Counted from the stretch's first letter, positions 1-5,959 are shown. The stretch: 6,302 nt of DNA from UM-FILTER-38-24 sp041663205 (GCA_041663205.1 JBAZQZ010000041.1:1-6302); one strand, 5' to 3'. Translations and numbers: made by a program. Notes: generated by a model from the sequence alone, not told the origin.

Positions 1-2
1 TT

Positions 3-509
3 GAAAATCAAATTCTGTTAGACAACCTTAAACGCGAAGATTTTCCTACCGATAGAACGAACGTGGTAAAAGAAATTGGAGAAAAAATGATGGGAACGCA
101 AATAAAAAAGAAAGAAAGCAAATCCAGAGCGACATTTAAAAATGGAAGTATAAACATAACTTTACAAAAAGAAGTTTTCAGCCACGTCCAGAAACTTCTA
201 AATGACGGACATTATTTTAATGCGGTTGAGGAAGCATATAAAATCGTACGAAAAAAATTAAAAGATATTACGGGGTGCGAAAAAGCGACAGACGCATTTA
301 GTGAGTCAAATTATGAAAAGATTTTTGGTCACACCCCCGCAGATAGTATTGAGAAAGATTTTTTTGAAGGAGTAAAATTTCTGCATATGTCAATTCAGTT
401 TTTGAGAAACGAAAAAGCACATACACCGGCTGGTGATTTGGATAAAAATTTAGCAATTCATTATATTTCATTAGCAAGTTTAGCATATGATTTGATAACC
501 AGAAAATAA
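3..509 (+). CDS. Ymh/TIGR02391-like HEPN protein, 5' end outside window
   Basis: The frame is open to the left edge (first complete codon at 3) and the residues before GTG 63 look like ordinary protein, so I read this as the C-terminal 168 residues of a longer protein rather than a gene starting at 63. The pattern of a helix with GHYFNAVEEAYK, then a variable loop, then FFEGVKFLHMSIQFLRNEKAH matches my knowledge of the Hypoth_Ymh/TIGR02391 family. RNEKAH (nt 405-422) fits the R-N-x3-H motif of HEPN domains, many of which are RNases in toxin-antitoxin, abortive-infection and restriction-linked systems. No enzymatic role is shown here. The stop is 2 nt before the next ATG, so it is probably co-transcribed with the restriction-modification genes. 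Family assignment is fairly sure; RNase activity is inference. Confidence 0.8.
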   Translation, partial: ENQILLDNLKREDFPTDRTNVVKEIGEKMMGTQIKKKESKSRATFKNGSINITLQKEVFSHVQKLLNDGHYFNAVEEAYKIVRKKLKDITGCEKATDAFSESNYEKIFGHTPADSIEKDFFEGVKFLHMSIQFLRNEKAHTPAGDLDKNLAIHYISLASLAYDLITRK

Positions 510-511
510 AC

Positions 512-2203
512 ATGACAAAACTAAAAGACACACCGAAATTTGAACGACCGCGAGAAAAGTTTTTGGAAAAAGGCGCGGATGCATTGAACGACAGCGAGTT
601 GCTGGCGATTTTGCTCGGTAGCGGAATAAAAGGAACAAATGTAAAAGTTTTAGCGCAAAAAATTCTCAAAAAATTCGGAGATAATTTTCTGAATGTTACC
701 GTTGACGACCTCAAACAGATTGATGGAATTGGACCGGCAAAAGCACTGCAAATCGTTTCCGTTCTCGCGCTTGCGGGTCGTTTATATGACAAACAAAATG
801 CACCCGATAATCTTATTTTGTCCGCACAGGACGCAGTGGCACAAGTTTCCGAATTGAAAGAGAAAAAGCAAGAACATCTCGTGTGTTTATATTTGAATGC
901 TCGCAACGCATTACTGAAAAAAGAAACGGTTTCAATCGGAATACTTGATAAAAGCATTATCCACCCGCGCGAAATTTTCGCGCCCGCGCTTGAAATGCGC
1001 GCCGCAGGTGTGATTCTCGCTCACAATCACCCGTCGGGCGATTGTGAGCCGAGCGAACAAGACAAACAAGTCGCGAAGCGAATTGTTGAAGCGGGCAAAA
1101 TGATGGGAGTGAACGTCGTTGATTTTCTGATTGTCGCAAAAGGCGGAGTTCACAGCATACTTGGAGAAATTAAAGATACGAAATTGACCGAAACGGAATA
1201 CGTCGCGGAAGGGGCGATGGCGTCATTGTTTGATCTGCTCGTTGACGCAAACCAAACATATTTTTATGAAAAATATTCAAACGAGAACATGAAAAAAAAT
1301 CCAAACAAAAACGAGCCGAGATTTATTGATCTGTTTGCCGGTATCGGTGGTTTTCATGTTGCTTTTGATAATGCGGGCGCAAAATGCGTTTTTGTTTCCG
1401 AATGGGACGAACCAGCAAGAAAAACATACAGACATAACTTTTACGAAAGATCGCCGGAGGTTTTTGATTCGGGAAATTTTATCGGGGATATTACGGAAGT
1501 AACGAAAACAAAAGAAAACCTGCAAAAAATTCCCGATTTTGATATTTTGACGGGCGGATTTCCATGTCAGCCATTTTCTCAAGCGGGTTTCAAAAAAGGA
1601 TTCAGCGAAACGCGCGGAACTTTGTTTTTTGACATTGTCAAAATTCTTGAAGAAAAGAAACCCGCGGCTTTCTTTTTGGAAAACGTACGAGGTCTTTATA
1701 AACACGATGACGGAAAAACATTCGCGACAATCAAACGAGTGATTACCGAAGAATTGGGATATTCGTTTTATTCAAAAATAGTAAGAGCGTCAGATTTCGG
1801 AATGCCTCAAAATCGCCCGCGCTTGTTTATGGTTGGTTTCAAAGACAAAACGATTGATTTTGAATTCCCCGAACCTGTGGCAAAATTAAAATATACGATG
1901 TCCGATGTCCTCGGCGGAAAATGCACAAAAGAAATCGGTTTCACTTTGCGTGTTGGTGGTCGCGGGAGTAAAATCACAGACAGAAGAAATTGGGACGCAT
2001 ATAAAGTAAACGGGAAAATCGTTCAGCTGAAACCGAAGCAAGGTTTGAAAATGCAAGGGTTTCCGGAATGGTTTCAATTTCCGCCGACATTATCAGAAGT
2101 TCAATCAATGAAACAACTTGGAAATTCGGTCGCCGTTCCGGCGATTCAAGCGGTAGCGGAACAAATAGTAAAAACATTAAAAAAACATGGAAACGGGAAA
2201 TAA
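512..2203 (+). CDS. RadC-C5 cytosine DNA methyltransferase fusion
   Basis: This 563-residue ORF joins two families. Residues 1-225 are RadC: an N-terminal helical part, a helix-hairpin-helix at IDGIGPAKALQI (70-81), and a JAMM/MPN metal site with HNHPSG at 171-176, S181 and D184 in the canonical H-x-H-x7-S-x2-D spacing, plus a likely catalytic Glu near 121. Residues 226-268 are a linker. Residues 270-563 are a complete m5C methyltransferase: motif I FIDLFAGIGG (271-280), motif IV with PCQ and catalytic C352, motif VI ENV (390-392), motif VIII QNRPR (433-437), a short target-recognition region at about 445-505, and motif X QLGNSVAVP (535-543). It should transfer methyl from S-adenosylmethionine to cytosine, probably in CCGG given the HpaII-like partner. 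The RadC role is unsettled in the family as a whole. The start at 512 lies 2 nt after the previous stop and gives the normal RadC N-terminus. An internal ATG at 1289 could also yield the methyltransferase alone. Confidence 0.93.
   Translation: MTKLKDTPKFERPREKFLEKGADALNDSELLAILLGSGIKGTNVKVLAQKILKKFGDNFLNVTVDDLKQIDGIGPAKALQIVSVLALAGRLYDKQNAPDNLILSAQDAVAQVSELKEKKQEHLVCLYLNARNALLKKETVSIGILDKSIIHPREIFAPALEMRAAGVILAHNHPSGDCEPSEQDKQVAKRIVEAGKMMGVNVVDFLIVAKGGVHSILGEIKDTKLTETEYVAEGAMASLFDLLVDANQTYFYEKYSNENMKKNPNKNEPRFIDLFAGIGGFHVAFDNAGAKCVFVSEWDEPARKTYRHNFYERSPEVFDSGNFIGDITEVTKTKENLQKIPDFDILTGGFPCQPFSQAGFKKGFSETRGTLFFDIVKILEEKKPAAFFLENVRGLYKHDDGKTFATIKRVITEELGYSFYSKIVRASDFGMPQNRPRLFMVGFKDKTIDFEFPEPVAKLKYTMSDVLGGKCTKEIGFTLRVGGRGSKITDRRNWDAYKVNGKIVQLKPKQGLKMQGFPEWFQFPPTLSEVQSMKQLGNSVAVPAIQAVAEQIVKTLKKHGNGK
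967..983. repeat. 7-bp hairpin in the RadC part
   Basis: GCGCGAA (967-973) pairs exactly with TTCGCGC (977-983) around ATT. It lies in the codons for PREIFAPA, about 35 nt before a larger hairpin. Confidence 0.6.
1019..1049. repeat. 10+3 bp hairpin over the RadC JAMM motif codons
   Basis: GCTCACAATC (1019-1028) pairs exactly with GATTGTGAGC (1040-1049). Inside are one A/C mismatch and a 3-bp CCC/GGG stem with a GTC loop. It covers the codons for AHNHPSGDCE, the metal-binding motif, so amino-acid constraint may explain part of it. Confidence 0.65.
1289..2203 (+). other. Possible internal translation start for stand-alone methyltransferase
   Basis: Met260 of the fusion lies in frame 11 residues before motif I of the methyltransferase domain. 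Starting here would give a 304-residue enzyme with all m5C motifs, close to a minimal family member. The codon context is AACATG, which is also the context of the starts at 512, 2187 and 3282, and there is no Shine-Dalgarno at any of them. This does not show that the site is used. It offers a route by which both a fusion and a separate methyltransferase could be made from one gene. Confidence 0.35.
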
Positions 2204-3275
2204 TAAAGGAGAATGGTCGGAATTTTATGCTTTCCTCAAAATTCTTGATGAAAGAAAAATTTTCGCGGCGGATAAAAACCTTGAGATTATCGAGGGGAAA
2301 TATTTTGTATTTCACAAAATAATCCGCGAGGAAAAAGATGAGGTGTTGAAAATTTACGATATTTCACAATCGGAAACACACGTTTTGATTACAGATCGAG
2401 ATGAAGTTTTGTTGAAAGATTTTGACGCGAGTTTGTTGAAAGAAAAAACGTTGAAAATATTTGAACGGATAAAAAATGAAAAAAGCAGTTCATTTATTAT
2501 TCCCGAAGCGGAAGAATTGATGAAAGAGTTGCTTTGTACAAAAGTAAAAGCAAGCAACGACAAAAAAGCCGATTTGGTTGCGGTCATTTATGACCGAATT
2601 TCCAAAACAATGCCAATGCTCGGCTTTTCGATCAAGTCGATGGTTGGTGGCGCTTCAACTTTGTTGAACGCCGGAAAAACCACAAATTTTGTTTACAAAA
2701 TTTCAAATTTCAGCGGGAGCGTTGACGAAGTCAACGCAATAAATACGAAAGCGCAAATTCGGGATAGAATCAAAAAAATAAAAGAAGATGGAGGGGCATT
2801 TGAATATATCGGAGTATCAAACGAACAATTCGGTTCAAACATGAAAATGATTGATACCGCTTTGCCGGAATTTGTCGCACACATGCTTTTGGATTTCTTT
2901 TCAGACGAACGAAGAACGCTTGCCGATTTGACAAAGGAACTTTCTGAAAATGAAATAATTTCAAAAAAATTCGGTCTTTCTCTCACTGATTACGAATACA
3001 AGATCAAAAATTTCATTGACGCCGTTGCTCTTGGAATGGTGCCGAGCAAACCGTGGGACGGATATTCAAAAGCGCACGGTGGTTATATCGTGGTAAAACA
3101 AAATGGCGATGTAGTTTGTTATCATCTTTATAACCGCGATGAATTTCGTTCATATTTATATGAAAATACCCGTTTTGACGCTCCAAGCAGTACTCGTCAT
3201 GAATACGGTTCATTATATGAGGAAAACGGAGAATTGTTCTTTAAACTGAATTTGCAAATTCGTTTCTTGCACTAA
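2187..3275 (+). CDS. HpaII-family type II restriction endonuclease
   Basis: The 362-residue product matches what I know of the HpaII endonuclease family (RE_HpaII), whose prototype cuts CCGG and is about 358 residues long. Landmarks are GEWSEFYAFLKIL at the N-terminus, KKADLVAVIYDR (126-137) followed by GFSIKSMVGGASTLLNAGKTTNF (146-168), and a GGYIVVKQNGDVVCYHLY strand pair near 299-315. D129 and S-I-K150 are good candidates for the acidic residue and lysine of a PD-(D/E)XK-type active site. The full length suggests an intact enzyme. Its ATG lies 17 nt inside the end of the methyltransferase gene in another frame, implying translational coupling. Recognition of CCGG is inferred from the family. 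The window itself holds nine CCGG sites, so the cognate methylation would be needed for survival if the enzyme is active. Confidence 0.92.
   Translation: METGNNKGEWSEFYAFLKILDERKIFAADKNLEIIEGKYFVFHKIIREEKDEVLKIYDISQSETHVLITDRDEVLLKDFDASLLKEKTLKIFERIKNEKSSSFIIPEAEELMKELLCTKVKASNDKKADLVAVIYDRISKTMPMLGFSIKSMVGGASTLLNAGKTTNFVYKISNFSGSVDEVNAINTKAQIRDRIKKIKEDGGAFEYIGVSNEQFGSNMKMIDTALPEFVAHMLLDFFSDERRTLADLTKELSENEIISKKFGLSLTDYEYKIKNFIDAVALGMVPSKPWDGYSKAHGGYIVVKQNGDVVCYHLYNRDEFRSYLYENTRFDAPSSTRHEYGSLYEENGELFFKLNLQIRFLH
2719..2737. repeat. 8-bp hairpin with C-GAA-G triloop in the restriction gene
   Basis: GCGTTGAC (2719-2726) and GTCAACGC (2730-2737) form a perfect 8-bp inverted repeat around GAA. 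It encodes SVDEVNA in the HpaII-like endonuclease. The loop type is the same as in several hairpins of the winged-helix gene. Confidence 0.7.
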
Positions 3276-3281
3276 AAAAAC

Positions 3282-3674
3282 ATGGCGGACATTTTCACCA
3301 AAAAGAAACGAAGCGAGGTAATGTCCAAAGTGAAAAACAAGGGCAGTAAAATAGAGGTGGATTTTCAAAAAAAACTTTGGGGCGCGGGCTTTCGCTACCG
3401 TAAAAATTCCACGAAATATTTCGGGAAGCCCGACATTGTTTTGCCGAAATACAAAACGGTTATTTTCATTGATTCCTGTTTTTGGCACGGGTGCAAAAAA
3501 CACGGAACAATTCCCGAAACGCGGAAAAATTTTTGGTTGCAAAAAATCGAAAGAAACAAAACCCGAGACAAAGAAGTTACAAAACATTATAAAAAAGTCG
3601 GATGGAAAATTTTTCGCGTTTGGGAACACGATTTGAAAAAGAAAGATTTTGATTATAAAAAAATACATATATGA
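3282..3674 (+). CDS. vsr: Very short patch repair (Vsr) mismatch endonuclease
   Basis: The 130-residue protein is a compact Vsr. Vsr nicks next to the T of T:G mismatches that arise when 5-methylcytosine deaminates, so that repair restores C:G. The visible family landmarks are RSEVMSKVKNKGSKIE with the conserved Glu25, GFRYRKN, GKPDIV with catalytic-type D51, VIFIDSCFWHGC (60-71) with D64, zinc-type C66 and C71, and H69, then RKNFW, and GWKIFRVWEHDL near the C-terminus. The last cysteine zinc ligand of the E. coli enzyme appears as H116 here, which can still bind zinc. It lies 6 nt after the restriction gene and overlaps the next gene by 4 nt (ATGA). The pairing with an HpaII-like methyltransferase suggests repair of deaminated CCGG sites rather than the CCWGG sites of E. 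coli Dcm. Confidence 0.95.
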   Translation: MADIFTKKKRSEVMSKVKNKGSKIEVDFQKKLWGAGFRYRKNSTKYFGKPDIVLPKYKTVIFIDSCFWHGCKKHGTIPETRKNFWLQKIERNKTRDKEVTKHYKKVGWKIFRVWEHDLKKKDFDYKKIHI

Positions 3675-5323
3675 GTCCTCGAAAAAAAGCAAATGAAAAA
3701 GAATCCTGTCATTTAAAAATCTTTCTTTTAAAAGAGGATGTTAAAACTGATGATGAAATTTTTAAAACACCAAACGCTCTTTCAACTCTTGAAATCTCAG
3801 ATGTTGGTCAATTGTTTTATGCACAATCTTTCCCAAAACAGCCAAAGTGGTTAGAGCTTTTTAGTTCACTTCCCGAAGAAGATCAAAAAAAACTTTTTAA
3901 TTCAAGCACAAAAGCCGTATTGATCACAGAAACACAAGGAAGGAAATTTGCTCTTGCGTTTGGTTATGGAAGATCGTTGATAAAAGATGGAGCGGTGGAA
4001 CCGCGCTTCGGTTTAAAAGTTGTTTTGAATACAGTAAACAAAGATTCAATTCGCAGTATTGATAAAACATCGATAGGTTCTGTACCGCTTCATTCTCGCG
4101 AACAATTAAGTCGAAGTGGAACGACGAGAGATTTTGGAATAAACGTTGATGAAGATCTTATACGTGCAGTGACTGGTATTTCAAAATATACAGAGTTTGG
4201 GAAAACAATTTCTGGAAATGATGAACTTGCAATTTCCGTTCCTTTTGAAATATCCGACATAAAAGATATTCTCTCAAAATGTTTAATGCGAGAACAATCA
4301 AAGGATTATTTGGAAAGTTTTCCATGGATAGATCAAGTTCAAGAAATACGAGATAAATTCCGTATAAGCATTCTCAATGAAAAACTTATTGAGCAGATTA
4401 ACAACAACCAAACAGATAAAATTTGGCTTGCTGTACCGGAAATAGTTGAATGGGCAGATGTTGCAGGATTTAAGTATAAAGAAAACGAAGAGGAGCCAAT
4501 CTTTAACGATTTATCTTTGCATGATTTTTTAGAGACGATGAGAGAAACGACAAAACTTACCTTCGAGTATATAAAAACGCGAAAAATTTTCTGTATAAAA
4601 TCAAGCGATGACAGCAAACCTATTGAGTGGTCAGTGTCGCAATGTATTTATGCAGAAATTGACGACGGAGGAGAAAAATTTATTTTGACAAATAACAGTT
4701 GGTATAAAGTTGATACGGAGTATGTTTCAAAAGTTGATACTGCTTATAAAAATGTGAGTGAATACTCTGGAAATCTTCCATCTTACGATGTTTCTGTTTT
4801 TGGAGGGACGGGGAAAGATAAAGGTGAAGCAGGATATAATAAAATTTGTTGTGACACAGATTCCGTCAATCGATTTTTGATGGACGGTGGAAATGATAAA
4901 AAGAAACTTATTTACTATGGAGGCGGACATAGTCAAATAGAATTTTGTGATATTTTTACAAAAAAGAAAGAAATTATTCATGTAAAACGATACGGTGGCT
5001 CTAGTTCACTAAGCCATCTCTTTCAGCAAGGACTTGTTTCTGGGGAAATGTTTCGGCAAGATCAACCATTCAGAATTTTGGTAAATGATAAATTAGGTGA
5101 CGGGTTTAAGATTGATGACCCAAAAGTGCCTCCTCAACAAGATGAATACGAGATAGTTTTCGTAATTATAAATAATTCCAATAGAGAACTCGATTTACCT
5201 TTTTTCAGCAAGATTACTTTACTTGCGGCAACAAGGCGTCTGAATGGTTTCGGGTATAAAGTATCACTGAAAAAGATTAAGTCCGTTTTGCCTCCTGTTT
5301 CAGAAACAGAAGATGCTGAGTAA
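3671..5323 (+). CDS. TIGR04141/DUF6119 family protein of unknown function
   Basis: I recognise this 550-residue protein as the TIGR04141 (sporadically distributed) or DUF6119 family. Landmarks are FALAFGYGR (93-101), RFGLKVVLNTV (112-122), SGTTRDFGIN (149-158), an AEIDDGGEKFILTNNSWYKV segment near 328-347, EAGYNKICCDTDSV (386-399) and IEFCDIF followed by EIIHVKRYGGSSSLSHLFQQG (423-454). No signal peptide or membrane segment is seen, so it should be cytosolic. The pattern E424/D427 followed by H437-V-K439 loosely resembles a PD-(D/E)XK nuclease core, but the usual acidic residue before V-K is a histidine, so this is speculation. By eye its codon use is more AT-rich and has fewer GCG codons than the genes on either side, which could mean separate acquisition. 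Its 4-nt overlap with vsr puts it in the restriction operon. Family is fairly sure; function is unknown. Confidence 0.85.
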   Translation: MSPRKKANEKESCHLKIFLLKEDVKTDDEIFKTPNALSTLEISDVGQLFYAQSFPKQPKWLELFSSLPEEDQKKLFNSSTKAVLITETQGRKFALAFGYGRSLIKDGAVEPRFGLKVVLNTVNKDSIRSIDKTSIGSVPLHSREQLSRSGTTRDFGINVDEDLIRAVTGISKYTEFGKTISGNDELAISVPFEISDIKDILSKCLMREQSKDYLESFPWIDQVQEIRDKFRISILNEKLIEQINNNQTDKIWLAVPEIVEWADVAGFKYKENEEEPIFNDLSLHDFLETMRETTKLTFEYIKTRKIFCIKSSDDSKPIEWSVSQCIYAEIDDGGEKFILTNNSWYKVDTEYVSKVDTAYKNVSEYSGNLPSYDVSVFGGTGKDKGEAGYNKICCDTDSVNRFLMDGGNDKKKLIYYGGGHSQIEFCDIFTKKKEIIHVKRYGGSSSLSHLFQQGLVSGEMFRQDQPFRILVNDKLGDGFKIDDPKVPPQQDEYEIVFVIINNSNRELDLPFFSKITLLAATRRLNGFGYKVSLKKIKSVLPPVSETEDAE

Positions 5324-5330
5324 CTTTTCG

Positions 5331-5336
5331 TATAAT
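5331..5336 (+). promoter_or_regulatory. Candidate -10 box (TATAAT), leaderless promoter
   Basis: A perfect TATAAT lies 6 nt before ATG 5343, in the 19-nt gap after the TIGR04141 gene. A start site 7 nt after the box would be the A of the ATG itself, giving a leaderless mRNA. I see no -35 match at 16 to 18 nt and no extended -10 TG, so the promoter would rely on the -10 box alone. It suggests that the winged-helix gene can be transcribed independently of the restriction genes. Confidence 0.45.
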
Positions 5337-5342
5337 AAACAT

Positions 5343-5930
5343 ATGACAGAAACCGAAAATCCTAAACCCGACGAAGTCGGAACGACGGACGGCGAAGCCG
5401 TTTCGGTCGCTGAAAGCGTGACAGAAACGGCTCAAAATGAGCCGAAAATTGCCGAATCGCCGACAGGCGAATCGGGTCAATTACCCCTAATTGACCCGAT
5501 TGTTTCCGTGGAAACCTCCACAGGCGAGGCGAAGCCCGCCGAAACGATTTCGGCGCAAGACGAAGCGGTTGCAGGCGCAACAGCGCCAGTGTCGCAGGCG
5601 GTAACGCCTGAACCGCGAAGCGGTGAAAACACCGCAGGTGTTATCATTCCGCCCGTGGCGGTTGTCGTTTCTCCGCAGGAAAATAAGAAAAGCTTTGCTC
5701 TTTCTCTCCTCGCGCAAGTGAGGGAGAAATTGCAATTTAGGAAACAAAAGAAACTTGATCGGATTTTGGTTGAAATAACCAAGAAAGGAAAAATCACAAA
5801 CGACGAAGTGGAAAAACTTTTGCACATCTCCGACAAAACCGCAGAGCGTTATCTTTCGCAACTGATAAAAGAGCAAAAGATTAAAACCAACGGAAAGAAA
5901 GGAAAAGCCATTGAGTATTTAGCAAACTAA
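5343..5930 (+). CDS. Disordered N-terminus plus C-terminal winged-helix protein
   Basis: From ATG 5343 the product has 195 residues. Residues 1-112 are low in complexity and acidic, rich in E, T, A, P, S and V with repeated TGE/DGEA motifs, and probably disordered. Residues 113-138 are basic and helical. Residues 139-195 form a winged helix of DeoR/MarR-like type: LDRILVEITKKGKITNDEV, then LLHISDKTAERYLSQLI as the recognition helix, then a KTNGKKGK wing. DNA binding is therefore likely, though the target is unknown. I prefer 5343 to the in-frame ATG at 5313 because 5313 lies inside the previous gene and its ten extra residues do not fit the composition. TATAAT lies 6 nt before ATG 5343. It could regulate the operon or be an unrelated host gene. 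The DNA of the disordered part is packed with hairpins, described separately. Confidence 0.85.
   Translation: MTETENPKPDEVGTTDGEAVSVAESVTETAQNEPKIAESPTGESGQLPLIDPIVSVETSTGEAKPAETISAQDEAVAGATAPVSQAVTPEPRSGENTAGVIIPPVAVVVSPQENKKSFALSLLAQVREKLQFRKQKKLDRILVEITKKGKITNDEVEKLLHISDKTAERYLSQLIKEQKIKTNGKKGKAIEYLAN
5396..5444. repeat. Two overlapping stems, 9 bp and 7 bp
   Basis: AGCCGTTTC (5396-5404) pairs exactly with 5424-5432 and encloses a 4-bp stem with a GAA loop (5408-5418). CGGCTCA (5428-5434) pairs exactly with TGAGCCG (5438-5444) around AAA. The two share 5428-5432, so they are alternative folds and could switch. Confidence 0.7.
5470..5501. repeat. Perfect 14-bp palindrome with CCCC loop
   Basis: AATCGGGTCAATTA (5470-5483) and its exact reverse complement (5488-5501) flank the loop CCCC. 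It encodes part of SGQLPLIDPI. It is the longest and tightest hairpin in any coding region of the window. As DNA it has the form of an operator for a dimeric regulator; as RNA it would be a stable stem early in the mRNA. No U tract follows, so it is not an intrinsic terminator. Confidence 0.85.
5537..5555. repeat. 8-bp hairpin, CGA loop
   Basis: CGCCGAAA (5537-5544) pairs exactly with TTTCGGCG (5548-5555) around a 3-nt CGA loop. It is one member of the hairpin chain in the linker-coding region. Confidence 0.75.
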
Positions 5931-5959
5931 ACTCTAAAGGTAATTATCGAAGCCACTGA

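Larger units (their letters stand above)
5368..5661 (+). repeat. Chain of short perfect hairpins in the linker-coding region
   Basis: About fourteen perfect inverted repeats with 3 to 4 nt loops lie end to end or overlap in this 294-nt stretch. Examples are 5368-5380 (5 bp, GAA loop), 5390-5400 (4 bp, GAA), 5396-5432 (9 bp around an inner hairpin), 5428-5444 (7 bp), 5457-5470 (5 bp), 5470-5501 (14 bp), 5508-5521 (5 bp), 5537-5555 (8 bp, CGA), 5574-5587 (5 bp), 5595-5610 (6 bp, GTAA), 5612-5624 (5 bp, GAA), 5620-5635 (6 bp), 5628-5642 (6 bp) and 5649-5661 (5 bp). Some overlap and so exclude each other. All preserve the reading frame and encode the disordered linker. After 5661 they stop where the conserved winged-helix part begins. 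Confidence 0.85.

Noticed and set aside
63..65. GTG 63 as the true start of the HEPN-like gene
   Set aside because: The frame is open upstream to the window edge with protein-like residues, so a start before the window is more likely.
298..957. 219-codon minus-strand ORF opposite the HEPN and RadC genes
   Set aside because: It lies antisense to two well-supported genes and its Ser/Phe/Cys-rich product is typical of the reverse of A-rich coding DNA.
1277..1705. 142-codon minus-strand ORF opposite the methyltransferase
   Set aside because: Shadow of the conserved methyltransferase motifs on the other strand.
2068..2322. 84-codon + strand ORF across the methyltransferase/endonuclease junction
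   Set aside because: It overlaps both conserved genes in a third frame and has no family features.
3633..3659. Possible promoter (TTGAAA, 15 nt, TATAAA) before the TIGR04141 gene
   Set aside because: The spacing is short and such words are frequent in A-rich DNA; the 4-nt overlap with vsr already explains expression.
3213..3692. 159-codon minus-strand ORF opposite vsr
   Set aside because: Antisense to a complete vsr gene; no recognisable domain.
5313..5342. Upstream ATG at 5313 as the winged-helix gene start
   Set aside because: It lies inside the previous gene, upstream of the TATAAT box, and adds ten residues unlike the rest of the protein.
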